DNA from: Pseudoduganella aquatica
Lineage (GTDB): Bacteria > Pseudomonadota > Gammaproteobacteria > Burkholderiales > Burkholderiaceae_D
Assembly: GCF_009857595.1 (NCBI RefSeq)
Contig: NZ_WWCU01000003.1
Span: forward strand, 285,674-349,673
DNA: 64,000 nucleotides
Direction of reading: 5' to 3'
In this document: piece after piece, positions 37,578 through 46,837 of the stretch
How positions within the stretch are numbered: the stretch's first letter is position 1
How the letters are laid out: every line of letters begins with the position of its first letter
The notes under the pieces: model-generated
Database searches by the model: none
What the model saw: the letters and a program-made list of their open reading frames with translations, nothing else
What the model was told of the DNA's origin: nothing
Program-made: the position numbers and the translations under genes

Positions 37578-38450
37578 ATGCGCAAAATTTCCACTTCCCT
37601 CCTGTCCCTGGCCGTAGCCGCAGCCTGCCTGCAGCTGGCCCAGTCCGCACACGCAGAGCAGCAGGCCGCAGGCGCGGCAACGGCGGCCATGACAACGGCG
37701 GCGGCCACGCCGTCGGCAGCCCCCGCCGGCGCAGCGGCCCCTGCCGCCGTGCCTGTGCCCGTGACGGCGCCAACTCCGGCGCCGGCAGCGGCGGACAAGT
37801 CGGCCAAGTCGAAATGGCTCTGGCCCCTGGAAAGCGCGAAAGCGCGCGTGAGCAGCTTCTTCGGCGCGTTGCGCGGCCGCCGCGCCCATGGCGGCGTGGA
37901 CATCTCCACCCCGGTCGGCACGCCCGTGAAGGCGACCGACAGCGGCGTGGTGGTGGCCTCCACCAACCGCTACGAAGGCGACAAGAAATACGGCGAAGTG
38001 GTGGTGATTGAACACCTGAACGGCTTCAAATCGCTGTACGCGCACCTGAACACGCGCGACGTGAAAGTGGGCGACGAAGTGGTGGCAGGCCAATCCATCG
38101 GCCAGTCCGGCAAGACCGGGCACTCAACCGGCCCGCACCTGCACCTGGAAGCGTTCTACAACGGCGCCCGCACCGATCCGAAAAACCTGCTGGCCGGCCT
38201 GGAAGAAACCGCACTGCCCTCCGCGCTGAGCGCAAAGCAGTACACCTCCACCGACGGCAGCTTTGTCACCAAAGCGCCCTACGTGGCGCCGGCCAAAGCC
38301 GGCAAGGCAGGTAAATCGGGCAAAGGCGCCAAAACGGAAAAAACCGGCAAGACCGGCAAATCCGACAAAGCCAAATCCTCCAAGGCCTCGTCTCAGAAGC
38401 ACATCACGAACCGCGCGCCCAAGTCCAGCAAGAAGTCCGGCCGCAAATAA
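37578..38450 (+). CDS. M23 family metallopeptidase
   Basis: Exported LytM-type peptidoglycan endopeptidase, 290 residues. The ATG at 37578 is preferred because it begins the signal peptide MRKISTSLLSLAVAAACLQL (cleavage near AHA, residue 26); a TTG 39 nt upstream is in frame but adds a charged tail. Ala/Pro-rich linker to about 75, catalytic domain 90-200 with zinc ligands H104 and D108 (RAHGGVDIS) and H187/H189 (GPHLHLE). The last 50 residues are a Lys/Ser/Gly-rich basic tail, probably disordered and wall- or polyanion-binding. All M23 metal ligands present, so likely active. Confidence 0.9.
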   Translation: MRKISTSLLSLAVAAACLQLAQSAHAEQQAAGAATAAMTTAAATPSAAPAGAAAPAAVPVPVTAPTPAPAAADKSAKSKWLWPLESAKARVSSFFGALRGRRAHGGVDISTPVGTPVKATDSGVVVASTNRYEGDKKYGEVVVIEHLNGFKSLYAHLNTRDVKVGDEVVAGQSIGQSGKTGHSTGPHLHLEAFYNGARTDPKNLLAGLEETALPSALSAKQYTSTDGSFVTKAPYVAPAKAGKAGKSGKGAKTEKTGKTGKSDKAKSSKASSQKHITNRAPKSSKKSGRK

Positions 38451-38509
38451 GCCAGGAACACAAGCGCAAGCGCGCCCGCCACCGCCGCCCGTATCAGCCA
38501 GGTTTTCAT
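38393..38509 (-). CDS. Possible small single-span membrane protein, antisense to the M23 gene end
   Basis: 38 codons: MKTWLIRAAVAGALALVFLA then YLRPDFLLDLGARFVMCF. One hydrophobic span at about 5-22 with a positive N-terminus, then a short amphipathic tail. It begins 4 nt after the MFS stop on the same strand, so it would be the last gene of that transcript, and it overlaps the 3' end of the M23 gene by 58 bases on the opposite strand. No clear ribosome-binding site; coupling is assumed. The composition is that of a genuine small membrane protein, unlike typical GC-rich shadow frames. Confidence 0.5.
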   Translation of the reverse strand: MKTWLIRAAVAGALALVFLAYLRPDFLLDLGARFVMCF

Positions 38510-38513
38510 CAGG

Positions 38514-39731
38514 CTACGCGGGCTTGAGCGCACCGCGCGCCAGAGCGCGTTCGTCCACCGGCAGATTCGCCAGCCCCGCCATCACGCCCAGCGCGATCGC
38601 AATCCCCCACACCACGTTGTAATTGCCCTGCAAGGCAAACAGATAGCCGCCCAGCCACACGCCGAGGAAGCTGCCTATCTGGTGCGAGAAGAACACCACG
38701 CCCGCCAGCATGGACATATGCTTGACGCCGAAAATGCCCGCGATGATGCCGTTCGTGAGCGGCACCGTGGACAGCCAGATAAAGCCCATCGCAGCCGCGA
38801 ACAAGTACACCGATATGGACGACAGGGGCGCCAGCAGGAACAGCGTGATCACGATGGAACGGATGAAGTAGATCCCGGACAGCAGGTAGCGCTTGGGCAC
38901 CATGCCGCCCCACTTGCCAGCGTAGAAGGAGCCGAAAATATTGAACAGGCCGATCAGCGCCAGCGCCATCACGGCGATCCTGGGATCGGTCACGCCCTTG
39001 TCCTTCAGGTAGGCCGGCAGGTGCACCGCGATGAACACCACCTGGAAGCCGCACACGAAATAGCCCGCCACCAGGAACAGGAAGGAGCGGTTGCGCAGCG
39101 CCTCGCCGAAAGCCTCGCCTATGCTCTGCTGCGCGCTGCCCGCATGGACCACCGGCGGCTCGCGCAGGAAGAAAGCCATCGGCACCATGGCGATAATCAC
39201 CGCCGCCGCCAGCAGGTAGAAGGCGCTCTGCCAGCCCACCGAGGAAATCAGGTACTGCTCCAGCGGCATCATGAGGAACTGGCCGAAGGAGCTGGCAGCG
39301 CCGGATACGCCGAAAGCCCATGAGCGCCGCTCCACCGGCGCCACGCGGCCGATGATGCCGCTGACCGCGCCAAACGCCGTGCAGGCCAGTCCCAGGCCGA
39401 TGAACACGCCTGAGCCGACGATGAACAGCGTGGGCTGCGTAACGAGCGCCATCCACACCAGGCCCGCCATATAGCTGACCGCGCCGGCCAGCACCACGCG
39501 CATGGTGCCGAAGCGGTCCGCCGCCATGCCGGCAAAGGGACCGAAGGCGCCCCACATCAGGTTCTGCAAGGCCAGCGCCAGCGAGTAGGTCTCGCGGGTC
39601 CAGCCGTTGGCTTCCGAGATGGGCTGCATCCAGAAGCCGAAGCCGTGGCGCACGCCCATGGCCAGCGTCAGCACGACGCCGCTGGCAAGCAGCACGGATT
39701 TGAGCGACGGCGCGCGGTCGGATGTGAACAT
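38514..39731 (-). CDS. MFS transporter
   Basis: 405-residue inner-membrane transporter with 12 predicted spans. AGMAADRFGTMRVVLAGAVS is the loop 2-3 motif A region; the middle loop carries REPPVVHAGSAQQS. It resembles the oxalate/formate and monocarboxylate type antiporter branch (FGFWMQPISEANGWTRETYS, typical of the NarK-unlike OFA group), but substrate is not certain. AGGGGA precedes the ATG. It follows a Gfo/Idh/MocA gene by 42 nt on the same strand. Confidence 0.9.
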   Translation of the reverse strand: MFTSDRAPSLKSVLLASGVVLTLAMGVRHGFGFWMQPISEANGWTRETYSLALALQNLMWGAFGPFAGMAADRFGTMRVVLAGAVSYMAGLVWMALVTQPTLFIVGSGVFIGLGLACTAFGAVSGIIGRVAPVERRSWAFGVSGAASSFGQFLMMPLEQYLISSVGWQSAFYLLAAAVIIAMVPMAFFLREPPVVHAGSAQQSIGEAFGEALRNRSFLFLVAGYFVCGFQVVFIAVHLPAYLKDKGVTDPRIAVMALALIGLFNIFGSFYAGKWGGMVPKRYLLSGIYFIRSIVITLFLLAPLSSISVYLFAAAMGFIWLSTVPLTNGIIAGIFGVKHMSMLAGVVFFSHQIGSFLGVWLGGYLFALQGNYNVVWGIAIALGVMAGLANLPVDERALARGALKPA

Positions 39732-39773
39732 GGCTGGTCCCCTGGTTGTTTTTTGTTGTGCTACCTGTTGTGC

Positions 39774-40766
39774 TTAGCGCTGCGAGTCGGCGCTGTAACG
39801 CACGCCGATCTGGGCACGCATGGTGTCGAGTATGCCCATCAGCGCTACGCTTTCGTCCAGCGGCATGACCGGGCTTTCCAGCAGGCCTGCGCGCAGGCAG
39901 CGCACCACCTCGGCCGCTTCATGCGGGTAGCCGTTGCCGCTGCGCGGAATATGCAATTCGGTCTTGCTGCCGTCCAGCAGCCCCACGGTGATGGAGTTGG
40001 TGTAGTGGAAGCGGGAGTTCAGGCGCACATAGCCCTTGTCGCCGGAGATGGTCAGTTCGCACGGCGAGGCGGCGCGCAGGCTGGAGAGGCAGGACGAAAC
40101 CGCGCCGCTTTCGTGCTGCAGCGTGAACGAGGCCTGCACGTCCACGCCGGTGGCGCCCAGTTCGCCCACTGCCTGCACCGAGGCCACGGGGCCGAGGAAG
40201 AAGGCCGACAGCGACAGCGGGTAGATGCCCAGGTCGAGCAGCGAGCCGCCGCCCAGCTCGGGGTTGAACAGGCGGTGCTCGGGACCGGCGCTGGCGGCAA
40301 AGCCGAAGTCCGCCGTCACGCCGGCGGGCTTGCCGATCTCGCCGCTGTCGACGATGCGCTTGGCTTCCACGATGGCGGGCATGAAGCGGCTCCACATCGC
40401 TTCCATCATGAACAGTTTTTTGGCGCGCGCCAGGGCGACGATTTCCTCGGCCTGCCAGCGCGTGATGGTGAACGATTTTTCCACCAGCAGGGCCTTGCCC
40501 GCGTTCAGGCACATGATGGCGTTCTCGTAGTGCATGGGGTGCGGCGTGGCGATGTAGATGACGTCCACGTCCGGGTCATCGGCCAGCGCCTGGTAGCTGC
40601 CGTGGCAGCGCGGCACGCCGTATGCGGCGCCGAACTGCTGCGCGCCCTCCATGGTGCGCGATGCTACCGCTACCAATTCGGCGCCATCGGTGTCGCGCAG
40701 GCCTTCAGCCATCGCCTTGGCGATTTTGCCCGTGCCCAGAATGCCCCAGCGGATTACCTTGTCCAT
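39774..40766 (-). CDS. Gfo/Idh/MocA family oxidoreductase
   Basis: 330-residue NAD(P)-dependent dehydrogenase acting on sugars or cyclic polyols. Rossmann motif GILGTGKIAKAMAEGL at 8-23; the conserved E96-K97 of the family in LLVEKSFTITRW; substrate domain from about 120 with GGGSLLDLGIYPLSLSAFF. Close relatives include dihydrodiol dehydrogenase-like proteins. Substrate unknown. Its 5' side carries a single REP unit. Confidence 0.92.
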   Translation of the reverse strand: MDKVIRWGILGTGKIAKAMAEGLRDTDGAELVAVASRTMEGAQQFGAAYGVPRCHGSYQALADDPDVDVIYIATPHPMHYENAIMCLNAGKALLVEKSFTITRWQAEEIVALARAKKLFMMEAMWSRFMPAIVEAKRIVDSGEIGKPAGVTADFGFAASAGPEHRLFNPELGGGSLLDLGIYPLSLSAFFLGPVASVQAVGELGATGVDVQASFTLQHESGAVSSCLSSLRAASPCELTISGDKGYVRLNSRFHYTNSITVGLLDGSKTELHIPRSGNGYPHEAAEVVRCLRAGLLESPVMPLDESVALMGILDTMRAQIGVRYSADSQR

Positions 40767-40800
40767 TGTCTTTTCACTTTCTGCCGCTCGGGCGGCGCTT

Positions 40801-40834
40801 GGCGGGTTACGCGCTGCGCGCTAACCCGCCCTAC
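40801..40834 (-). repeat. Single REP unit, locus 4
   Basis: One minus-strand unit with a GTAG head; the only unpaired copy in the window. On the minus strand the TAG of its GTAG is the stop codon of the DUF3025 gene (40831-40833). It lies between that gene and the Gfo/Idh/MocA gene. Confidence 0.8.
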
Positions 40835-41679
40835 GGTGTTGGTACGGTTTTGACGCCGTGTTCGTTCGGTTTTCGTTTCGGGCGGAAGACCGCCGCGTCG
40901 CTATAAAATTCTTCGTCCTGCTGCGGCCACCATCCGGGCACGCCGAGCACCGGCAGCGGCGTGAAGCCCGTTTTGCTCAGCCCTTCCTGCGCCAGCGCTT
41001 GCGCCACTTGCGCGTCCAGCCAGGCTTGCTGGCCGGCGCGGTCCAGCGCGAAGTAGCCGTCGTCCGCCATCACGATGCGCGTGTGGGCGGTGATGGCCTT
41101 GTACGGCGCCACCAGCTTTTCCATCAGCGCATGGCCGAACAGCCAGACCTGCGCGTCCGTGCCGAACAGCGCGCGCAGCTCGACGAAGGCCGCGCGCCAT
41201 TCGTGGCCGCGCAGCGCCTGCACCAGCGCCCTGCCCTGCTCGCAGTCGCGCACCACCAGCAGCGCGGCGTTCTCGTCGAACAGCGTGGCGGCGTCGCGGG
41301 CCGGGCCGCGCGATTTGCCGACGCCGTCCTGCGCGATCTGCGCGGCCTGCAGGGCGTTCAGCTGGCGCTTGATGAGCGGGAAGCTGAGCCACACCAGCGC
41401 GTTGAAGAAGTCGTGCAGGTTTTCGCGCGTGGGTACGCCGCCCGTGGCGCCGATGAACTCCTCGTAGGCCACGCCTTCCGGCAGCGCACTCTGCGGCACG
41501 AAGGCCAGCGGCAGCCCTTGATGATTGCACAATTTTCGCGCGCTTGCTTGCGCGCTGAAGAAGGGGATGATGCTGGCCGCGCCGGAGTCCGATTCAAAAT
41601 CCGTATCGACGCCCGCCGCCGCAGCGGCGGCGCGCACCGAATGCAGCCAGGGGCGCGCCCAGTCGATTGCTGAAAACAC
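40831..41679 (-). CDS. DUF3025 family protein
   Basis: 282 residues from a GTG at 41679, 14 nt after pyrC; earlier in-frame starts would run far into pyrC. Family blocks: FVPQSALPEGVAYEEFIGAT, NLHDFFNALVWLSFPLIKRQ and YKAITAHTRIVMADDGYFAL. Soluble, function unknown; commonly found near pyrC in Burkholderiales. Its C-terminal codons GVKTVPTP run into the REP unit, which supplies the stop. The start is uncertain. Confidence 0.82.
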   Translation of the reverse strand: MFSAIDWARPWLHSVRAAAAAAGVDTDFESDSGAASIIPFFSAQASARKLCNHQGLPLAFVPQSALPEGVAYEEFIGATGGVPTRENLHDFFNALVWLSFPLIKRQLNALQAAQIAQDGVGKSRGPARDAATLFDENAALLVVRDCEQGRALVQALRGHEWRAAFVELRALFGTDAQVWLFGHALMEKLVAPYKAITAHTRIVMADDGYFALDRAGQQAWLDAQVAQALAQEGLSKTGFTPLPVLGVPGWWPQQDEEFYSDAAVFRPKRKPNEHGVKTVPTP

Positions 41680-41693
41680 GCTGGCTACAGGCC

Positions 41694-42743
41694 TCAGGCC
41701 ATCTTCCAGTTGATGGTTTCGCCCGCGTTCAGCGGCACCACTTCCAGGTCGCCCAGCGGCAGCGTGGCAGGCAGCGTCCATTGTTCGCGGCGCAGGGTGA
41801 TGGTGCCTGCGTTCGGCTCCAGGTTGTAGAAGGCAGGGCCGTTCAGGCTGGCGAAGGCTTCCAGCTTGTCCAGCGCGCCGGCGCGCTCGAAGGCTTCGGC
41901 GTACAGCTCCATCGCGTGCAGCGCGGTGTAGCAGCCGGCGCAGCCGCAGGCGTGCTCTTTCAGGCCTTGCGGGTGCGGCGCGGAGTCGGTGCCCAGGAAG
42001 AAGCGCTCGTCGCCGCTGGTGGCGGCCGTCATCAGCGCCAGGCGGTGCTCTTCGCGCTTCAGGATAGGCAGGCAGTAGTAGTGCGGACGGATGCCGCCCT
42101 TGAAGATCTCGTTGCGGTTGTACAGCAGATGGTGCGCGGTGATGGTGGCGGCGATAGGGCCTTCCGCTTCGGCCACGTACTCGGCGGCCTGGCGCGTGGT
42201 GATGTGCTCGAACACCACTTTCAGTTCCGGGAAGTCCTTGCGCAGCGGACGCATGACGCGTTCGATGAAGACGGCCTCGCGGTCGAACACGTCCACGTCC
42301 GGATCGGTCACTTCGCCGTGCACCAGGAAAGGCAGATCCAGTTCCTGCATCACTTCCAGCGTCTTGTAGCAGTTTTTCAGGTCGGTCACGCCGGCGTCCG
42401 AGTTGGTGGTGGCGCCTGCCGGGTACAGCTTCACGGCGTGCACAAAGCCGCTGTCGACGGCGCGGCGGATTTCGTCCGGCTCGGTGTTATTGGTCAGGTA
42501 CAGCGTCATCAGCGGCTCGAACTGCACGCCAGCCGGCAGCGCGGCCAGGATGCGGCTGCGGTAGGCTTCGGCGGCGGCCACGGTGGTGACCGGCGGCTTC
42601 AGGTTGGGCATGACGATGGCGCGGCCGAACTGGCGCGCGCTGTGCGGCAGCACGCTGGCCATGGTGGCGCCGTCGCGCAGGTGCAAATGCCAGTCGTCTG
42701 GGCGGATGATGGTGATGCTGTCTGGGGTTGCAATGTTGGACAT
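41694..42743 (-). CDS. pyrC: Dihydroorotase (class II)
   Basis: Third step of pyrimidine synthesis, carbamoyl-aspartate to dihydroorotate. 349 residues, E. coli PyrC type. Metal ligands H19 and H21 (WHLHLRDG), carboxylated K105 ([17 protein letters not shown]), H142 (LVHGEVTD), H180 ([13 protein letters not shown]) and the Asp in [10 protein letters not shown] are all present. Confidence 0.97.
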   Translation of the reverse strand: MSNIATPDSITIIRPDDWHLHLRDGATMASVLPHSARQFGRAIVMPNLKPPVTTVAAAEAYRSRILAALPAGVQFEPLMTLYLTNNTEPDEIRRAVDSGFVHAVKLYPAGATTNSDAGVTDLKNCYKTLEVMQELDLPFLVHGEVTDPDVDVFDREAVFIERVMRPLRKDFPELKVVFEHITTRQAAEYVAEAEGPIAATITAHHLLYNRNEIFKGGIRPHYYCLPILKREEHRLALMTAATSGDERFFLGTDSAPHPQGLKEHACGCAGCYTALHAMELYAEAFERAGALDKLEAFASLNGPAFYNLEPNAGTITLRREQWTLPATLPLGDLEVVPLNAGETINWKMA

Positions 42744-42809
42744 GGCGGCTGCTCTCAGTGAGGAATGCCGCCATTTTACCCGTTCATGGCGTGAAATACC
42801 CGCCGCAGC

Positions 42810-44249
42810 TTATGGCTGCGCAGCCACCCAGGCTTTCACATCGGCCAGCATCTTGTCGAGCGCGGCGCGGTCGTAGGGGGCGCCGCGGCTGACCACCATG
42901 CGGATCCGGCGGGTGGCGGCGATGTCTTGCAGCGGGTCCGCGTCCAGCACCAGCAGGTCGGCGGCTTTGCCTTCGGCCACGCTGCCGTAGCGGTCCAGCT
43001 TGCCCAGGAAACGCGGACCGGCGACGACGGCGCTTTGCAGCGCTTGCGCCGGCGTGAGGCCGTATTTCACGTACAGGCCGATTTCGTCATGCAGCGCCTG
43101 GCCGGGGTAGTCGAAGGAGTTCAGGAAGCCCGCGTCCGTGCCGGCGACAATGCTGACGCCCTCCTGCGCCAGTATCGGCAGCAGCGAGGCGGACTTTTCA
43201 AAGATGGCGTGGCGCAGGGCGATGGCTTCCGGACCGTCCTTGGCGGCGCGCTGCACGCGCCAGTCGTAGGTGGCGCGCAGGCCTTTGCCGATGTATTGCA
43301 GGTAGGCGTCCTTGCTATGGTCGTTCTTGTCCAGGTAGGCGGTGACGTAGGAGCCGTAGAGCGTGGGCACCACGGCGGTGCCTGCGGCGGCCATGCGCTT
43401 GAAGGCGGCGCGCGCGGTAGCTTCGTCGTAGCTTTCCAGGCTCAGTTTCACGGCTTCGCGGCCGGTCAGCTTGCCGTCGGCCACCTGCGCGGTCAGCTCG
43501 GCTTCGCGCGGCGTGGCGGCGCGCAGCAGGTAGGACTGGTGCTCCACCGTGCCCAGGCCCGCGTCGAACATGGTGCCCAGCGTGAGCTGCACGGGGATGT
43601 GGCCGGACGTGCGCATGCCGCGGTCCCTGGCCTGCTTCAGCGCTTCCAGGTACATGGCCGGCGCGAGGGTGTTTTCGGTGATCTTCACGAAGTCCACTTT
43701 CTGGCCCTGCAGCTTGTCCAGCGCGGCGCTCACTTCGGCCGGCGTGCCGACTTCGATGGTGCCCTTCCACAGCGGCTTGTAGCCTTCCAGCTTCTGGCCG
43801 GACGTGAAGATGGTGGGGCCGCTCATCTTGCCCGACGCCACCTGCGCGCGCCAGTCCAGCACCGTGTCCGCCAGGTCGCCCGCGCAGTCGCGCACCGCCG
43901 TGATGCCGTGCGCCAGGTACAGCGGCATGAGCTGTTTGTTTTCTTCGATCAGCTCGGGGCCGCCGCCGAAGTGCATATGCGTGTCCCACAGGCCGGGCAT
44001 CAGGTATTTGCCGGGCAGGCGTATGGTCTTTTTCGGCGCGTAGTTTTTCAGCGCCTTGTCGTCCACCACGGCCAGGATGGTGTCGCCCTTGAGCACCACG
44101 GACTTGCCCTTGACGGCCTTGCCGGCGGCAACGTCGATCAGCGTGGCCTGGGTCAGCACCAGGTCGGCGGCGATCTTGTCGGCGGCGTGCGCGCTGGCGA
44201 GCAGGCCAAGCGCGAGCAGCGCGGCGGAGAGGGTTTTCATCGATGGCAT
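42810..44249 (-). CDS. Exported amidohydrolase
   Basis: 479 residues with a signal peptide (MKTLSAALLALGLLASAHA from residue 4), so periplasmic. Amidohydrolase superfamily: GLWDTHMHFGG (His-x-His metal pair, near 85-95), a carboxylated-lysine or Glu position in VDFVKITENTLAP, SGHIPVQLTLG, VEHQSYLL and catalytic Asp in IVAGTDAGFLNSFDY. C-terminal DADPLQDIAATRRIRMVVSR is the usual return to the beta-sandwich. Resembles imidazolonepropionase-like/prolidase-like members such as Sgx9260; substrate unknown. AGGGAG site before the first ATG. Confidence 0.88.
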   Translation of the reverse strand: MPSMKTLSAALLALGLLASAHAADKIAADLVLTQATLIDVAAGKAVKGKSVVLKGDTILAVVDDKALKNYAPKKTIRLPGKYLMPGLWDTHMHFGGGPELIEENKQLMPLYLAHGITAVRDCAGDLADTVLDWRAQVASGKMSGPTIFTSGQKLEGYKPLWKGTIEVGTPAEVSAALDKLQGQKVDFVKITENTLAPAMYLEALKQARDRGMRTSGHIPVQLTLGTMFDAGLGTVEHQSYLLRAATPREAELTAQVADGKLTGREAVKLSLESYDEATARAAFKRMAAAGTAVVPTLYGSYVTAYLDKNDHSKDAYLQYIGKGLRATYDWRVQRAAKDGPEAIALRHAIFEKSASLLPILAQEGVSIVAGTDAGFLNSFDYPGQALHDEIGLYVKYGLTPAQALQSAVVAGPRFLGKLDRYGSVAEGKAADLLVLDADPLQDIAATRRIRMVVSRGAPYDRAALDKMLADVKAWVAAQP

Positions 44250-44281
44250 GGCGGCTCCCTAAAAATTCAAGTGCGCGCATA

Positions 44282-44974
44282 TTACCGGATGATGGCCACT
44301 TTGCGCTGCAGGCGGCGCACCAGCCAGGACAGGGCGCTGCAGGCCACGAAATACACCACCGCCACGAACAGATACATTTCCACCAGCCGCCCGTCGCGCT
44401 GCGCCACCTTGCTGGCGGCGCCGACGAAGTCCGCCACCGACAGCACGTACACCAGCGACACGTCCTGGAACAGCACAATGGTTTGAGTGAGCAACACCGG
44501 CAGCATATTGCGGAAGGCCTGCGGCAGGATCACGTGGCCCATCACCTGCCAGTAGCCCATGCCCAGCGCCTGCGCCGCCAGCATCTGCCCGCGCGCCACG
44601 GACTGTATGCCGCCGCGCATAATCTCGCAGTAGTAGGCGGCCTGGAACAGGATGAAGGTGATCAGCGCGGACCAGAACGCGCCCACCTTCACCGGCTCGG
44701 GCGAGCCGATAATCCAGGCGCCGATATAGGGCACCAGGAAGTAGAACCAGAAGATCACCAGCACCAGCGGCACCGCGCGCATCAGGTTCACATAGCCTGC
44801 GGCCAGCAGGGACAACGCGCGGATGGACGACAGGCGCCCCAACGCCAGCAGGGTGCCCAGCACCACGCCGCCCAGCATGGCGAATACGGTGAGCTCCAGC
44901 GTGAACAGCATGCCGACCTGGAACAGGTAGGCCCAGGAGCGGCCGATGACGTCGAAGTCAAAGCCGGCGAACAT
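44282..44974 (-). CDS. gltK: Glutamate/aspartate ABC transporter permease GltK-like
   Basis: 230-residue inner-membrane permease with about five spans, His/Glu/Gln-Met family. Permease EAA loop: YYCEIMRGGIQSVARGQMLA, AAQALGMGYWQVMGHVILPQ. It starts 1 nt after the end of the sister permease gene, with which it forms the membrane heterodimer. Specificity for acidic amino acids is inferred from the whole cluster. Confidence 0.9.
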   Translation of the reverse strand: MFAGFDFDVIGRSWAYLFQVGMLFTLELTVFAMLGGVVLGTLLALGRLSSIRALSLLAAGYVNLMRAVPLVLVIFWFYFLVPYIGAWIIGSPEPVKVGAFWSALITFILFQAAYYCEIMRGGIQSVARGQMLAAQALGMGYWQVMGHVILPQAFRNMLPVLLTQTIVLFQDVSLVYVLSVADFVGAASKVAQRDGRLVEMYLFVAVVYFVACSALSWLVRRLQRKVAIIR

Positions 44975-44975
44975 C

Positions 44976-45728
44976 TCAACGTCCCCCGCCGGACTGCAAG
45001 GTGCCGGGCAGCGCCAGCTTGCGTTCGACCAGGTGCATCAGCCCCACCACGATGATGTTCACGGTGACGTAGATCAGCGTGGCTGCGGAAAACGCCTCGA
45101 ACACCTGGAAGGAGAATTCCTGGATGGCGCGCGCGCTGGCGGTAAGCTCGATCAGGCCGATGGTGAGCGCGATGGAACTGTTCTTGATAATGTTGAGGAA
45201 TTCGCTGGTGAGCGGCGGCAGGATGATGCGGAAAGCCAGCGGCAGCAGCACGTAGCGGTAGGCCTGCCAGCGCGACAGGCCCAGCGCCAGCGCCGCCGTG
45301 CCCTGCCCGCCGGACAAGGCCTCGATGCCGGCCGTAACCTGCACCGCCACCCGCGCCGAGGTGTAGAAGCCGAGCGAAATCACGGCGGTGACGAAGGGCG
45401 CGTTCGGCAGCGACTTGAGCCAGGCGCCGGTATCGGCCGGCACCAGCTCGGGCATGACGAAGTACCACAGGAACATCTGCACCAGCAGCGGCACGTTGCG
45501 GAACAGTTCAATGTAGGCGGTGCCGAGGCGGCGCAGCAGCGCGCCGCTGCGCGTGGGCGGCAAGGTGCGCGCGGTGCCGATCAATACGCCCAGCGCCAGC
45601 GCCATGATCCAGCCGCACAGCGACGCGGCCAGCGTCCATTGCAGGCCGTCCACCAGCGTCTCCCAGTAGGTGTGGACGCCGTCCGGCGAGTCCTCCCAGA
45701 AGATGCGCCAGTTCCAGTGATAGTTCAT
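44976..45728 (-). CDS. gltJ: Glutamate/aspartate ABC transporter permease GltJ-like
   Basis: 250-residue permease of the same family: starts MNYHWNWRIFWEDSPDGVHT, a conserved GltJ N-terminus; membrane segments follow, with ARVAVQVTAGIEALSGGQGT and AALALGLSRWQAYRYVLLPL as the EAA loop. Partner of GltK. Lies 21 nt after gltI. Confidence 0.92.
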   Translation of the reverse strand: MNYHWNWRIFWEDSPDGVHTYWETLVDGLQWTLAASLCGWIMALALGVLIGTARTLPPTRSGALLRRLGTAYIELFRNVPLLVQMFLWYFVMPELVPADTGAWLKSLPNAPFVTAVISLGFYTSARVAVQVTAGIEALSGGQGTAALALGLSRWQAYRYVLLPLAFRIILPPLTSEFLNIIKNSSIALTIGLIELTASARAIQEFSFQVFEAFSAATLIYVTVNIIVVGLMHLVERKLALPGTLQSGGGR

Positions 45729-45749
45729 GCTGTGGACGCCCGCGCCGGC

Positions 45750-46706
45750 TTATTTCTTCTTCTTGGCGGCGGCTTGCTGCGCGGCCGGCACCGCCGCCGC
45801 ACTGGCCACATAGGCGGCCGGATCGGGCGAATCCGTCGGCTTGGCCAGCACGGCCTGCAACTGCGGCGGCATGGGGAAATTCAGGTTGATGCCCTTGGGC
45901 GGGATGGGCGACATGAACCACTTGTCGTACAGCTTCTTGAAGTCCTCGCTCTGGTAGAAGCGCGTCAGCGTGGCGTCCACCAGCTGCTTGAAGGCGGGGT
46001 CGTCGCGGCGCAGCATGATGCCGTAGGGCTCGACCGACAGCGCCTCCTTGGTGATCTCGTAGTCGCCGGGATTCTTGGACGCGGCCACCTGCGCGGCCAG
46101 CAGGATATCGTCGTTGGCCTGCGCGGCGGCGCGGCCGGTTTCCAGCATCAGGAAGGACTCGGGATGGTCCTTGCCTATCATGATGGTCATGCCCAGGTTC
46201 ATCTCGCTGTTCAGGATGGTCATCTGCTTGAGCGTGGTGGTGCCGGCGGTGGCCACCAGGGTCTTGCCCTTCATGTCGGCCAGGCTGCGGATGCCGGAGC
46301 CCTTCTTGACCAGCAGCTTGTTGGCCACCACGAACATGGTGGGCGCGAAGGCCACCTGCTTCTGGCGCTCGGCGTTGTTGGTGGCGGAGCCGCATTCAAG
46401 GTCGATGGTGCCGTTGGCCATGAGGGGAATGCGGTTGGCGGGCGTGACCGGATTCATGGTCACCTTCACCGACGTCAGGCCCAGCTGCTTCTGCGCGGCG
46501 GTGACGATTTTCATGCACAGGTCGACCGAGTAGCCCAGGTATTGCTGCTTGTCGTCCAGGTAGGAAAACGGCACCGACGCGTCGCGCACGCCCAGTGTGA
46601 TGGCGCCGGTGCGCTTGATCTTGGCCAGGGTGCCGGTGAGTTCTTGCGCTGCGGCCGAAACGGAAGCCGCGCATGTCAGGATAGCCAGCAGTGTTTTCAA
46701 CGTCAT
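45750..46706 (-). CDS. gltI: Amino-acid (glutamate/aspartate) periplasmic binding protein
   Basis: 318 residues from the ATG at 46706, which has GGAGGA upstream and opens the signal peptide MTLKTLLAILTCAASVSAAA. SBP family 3: AITLGVRDASVPFSYLDDKQ near 35-55, GYSVDLCMKIVTAAQKQLGL, ANRIPLMANGTIDLECGSAT (the Glt-type Cys-bearing block), and VKKGSGIRSLADMKGKTLVA. The C-terminus is a Lys-rich tail. Captures acidic amino acids for GltJKL. Confidence 0.92.
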   Translation of the reverse strand: MTLKTLLAILTCAASVSAAAQELTGTLAKIKRTGAITLGVRDASVPFSYLDDKQQYLGYSVDLCMKIVTAAQKQLGLTSVKVTMNPVTPANRIPLMANGTIDLECGSATNNAERQKQVAFAPTMFVVANKLLVKKGSGIRSLADMKGKTLVATAGTTTLKQMTILNSEMNLGMTIMIGKDHPESFLMLETGRAAAQANDDILLAAQVAASKNPGDYEITKEALSVEPYGIMLRRDDPAFKQLVDATLTRFYQSEDFKKLYDKWFMSPIPPKGINLNFPMPPQLQAVLAKPTDSPDPAAYVASAAAVPAAQQAAAKKKK

Positions 46707-46748
46707 GATTCCTCCGGTAAGAAGTTCAACAACGTGAGGCGCCACAAT

Positions 46749-46829
46749 GGCGGGTTACGCGCTGCGCGCTAACCCGCCCTACAAGATGTCGGCCCGTAGG
46801 GCGGGTTAGCGCAGAGCGCGTAACCCGCC
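46749..46829. repeat. REP inverted pair (BIME), locus 5, inside the glt operon
   Basis: Units 46749-46782 (minus) and 46796-46829 (plus), GTAG heads inward, 13-nt spacer, the tightest pair. Lies between gltL and gltI, 8 nt after the gltL stop and 42 nt before the gltI start. As in the ast operon, it separates the first gene from the rest. Confidence 0.85.
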
Positions 46830-46837
46830 AGCGCCGC

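Noticed and set aside
38300..38450. Lys-Gly-Lys repeats as possible mobile or tandem DNA repeats
   Set aside because: Low-complexity basic tail of the M23 protein; codons are degenerate and no DNA-level repeat is seen.
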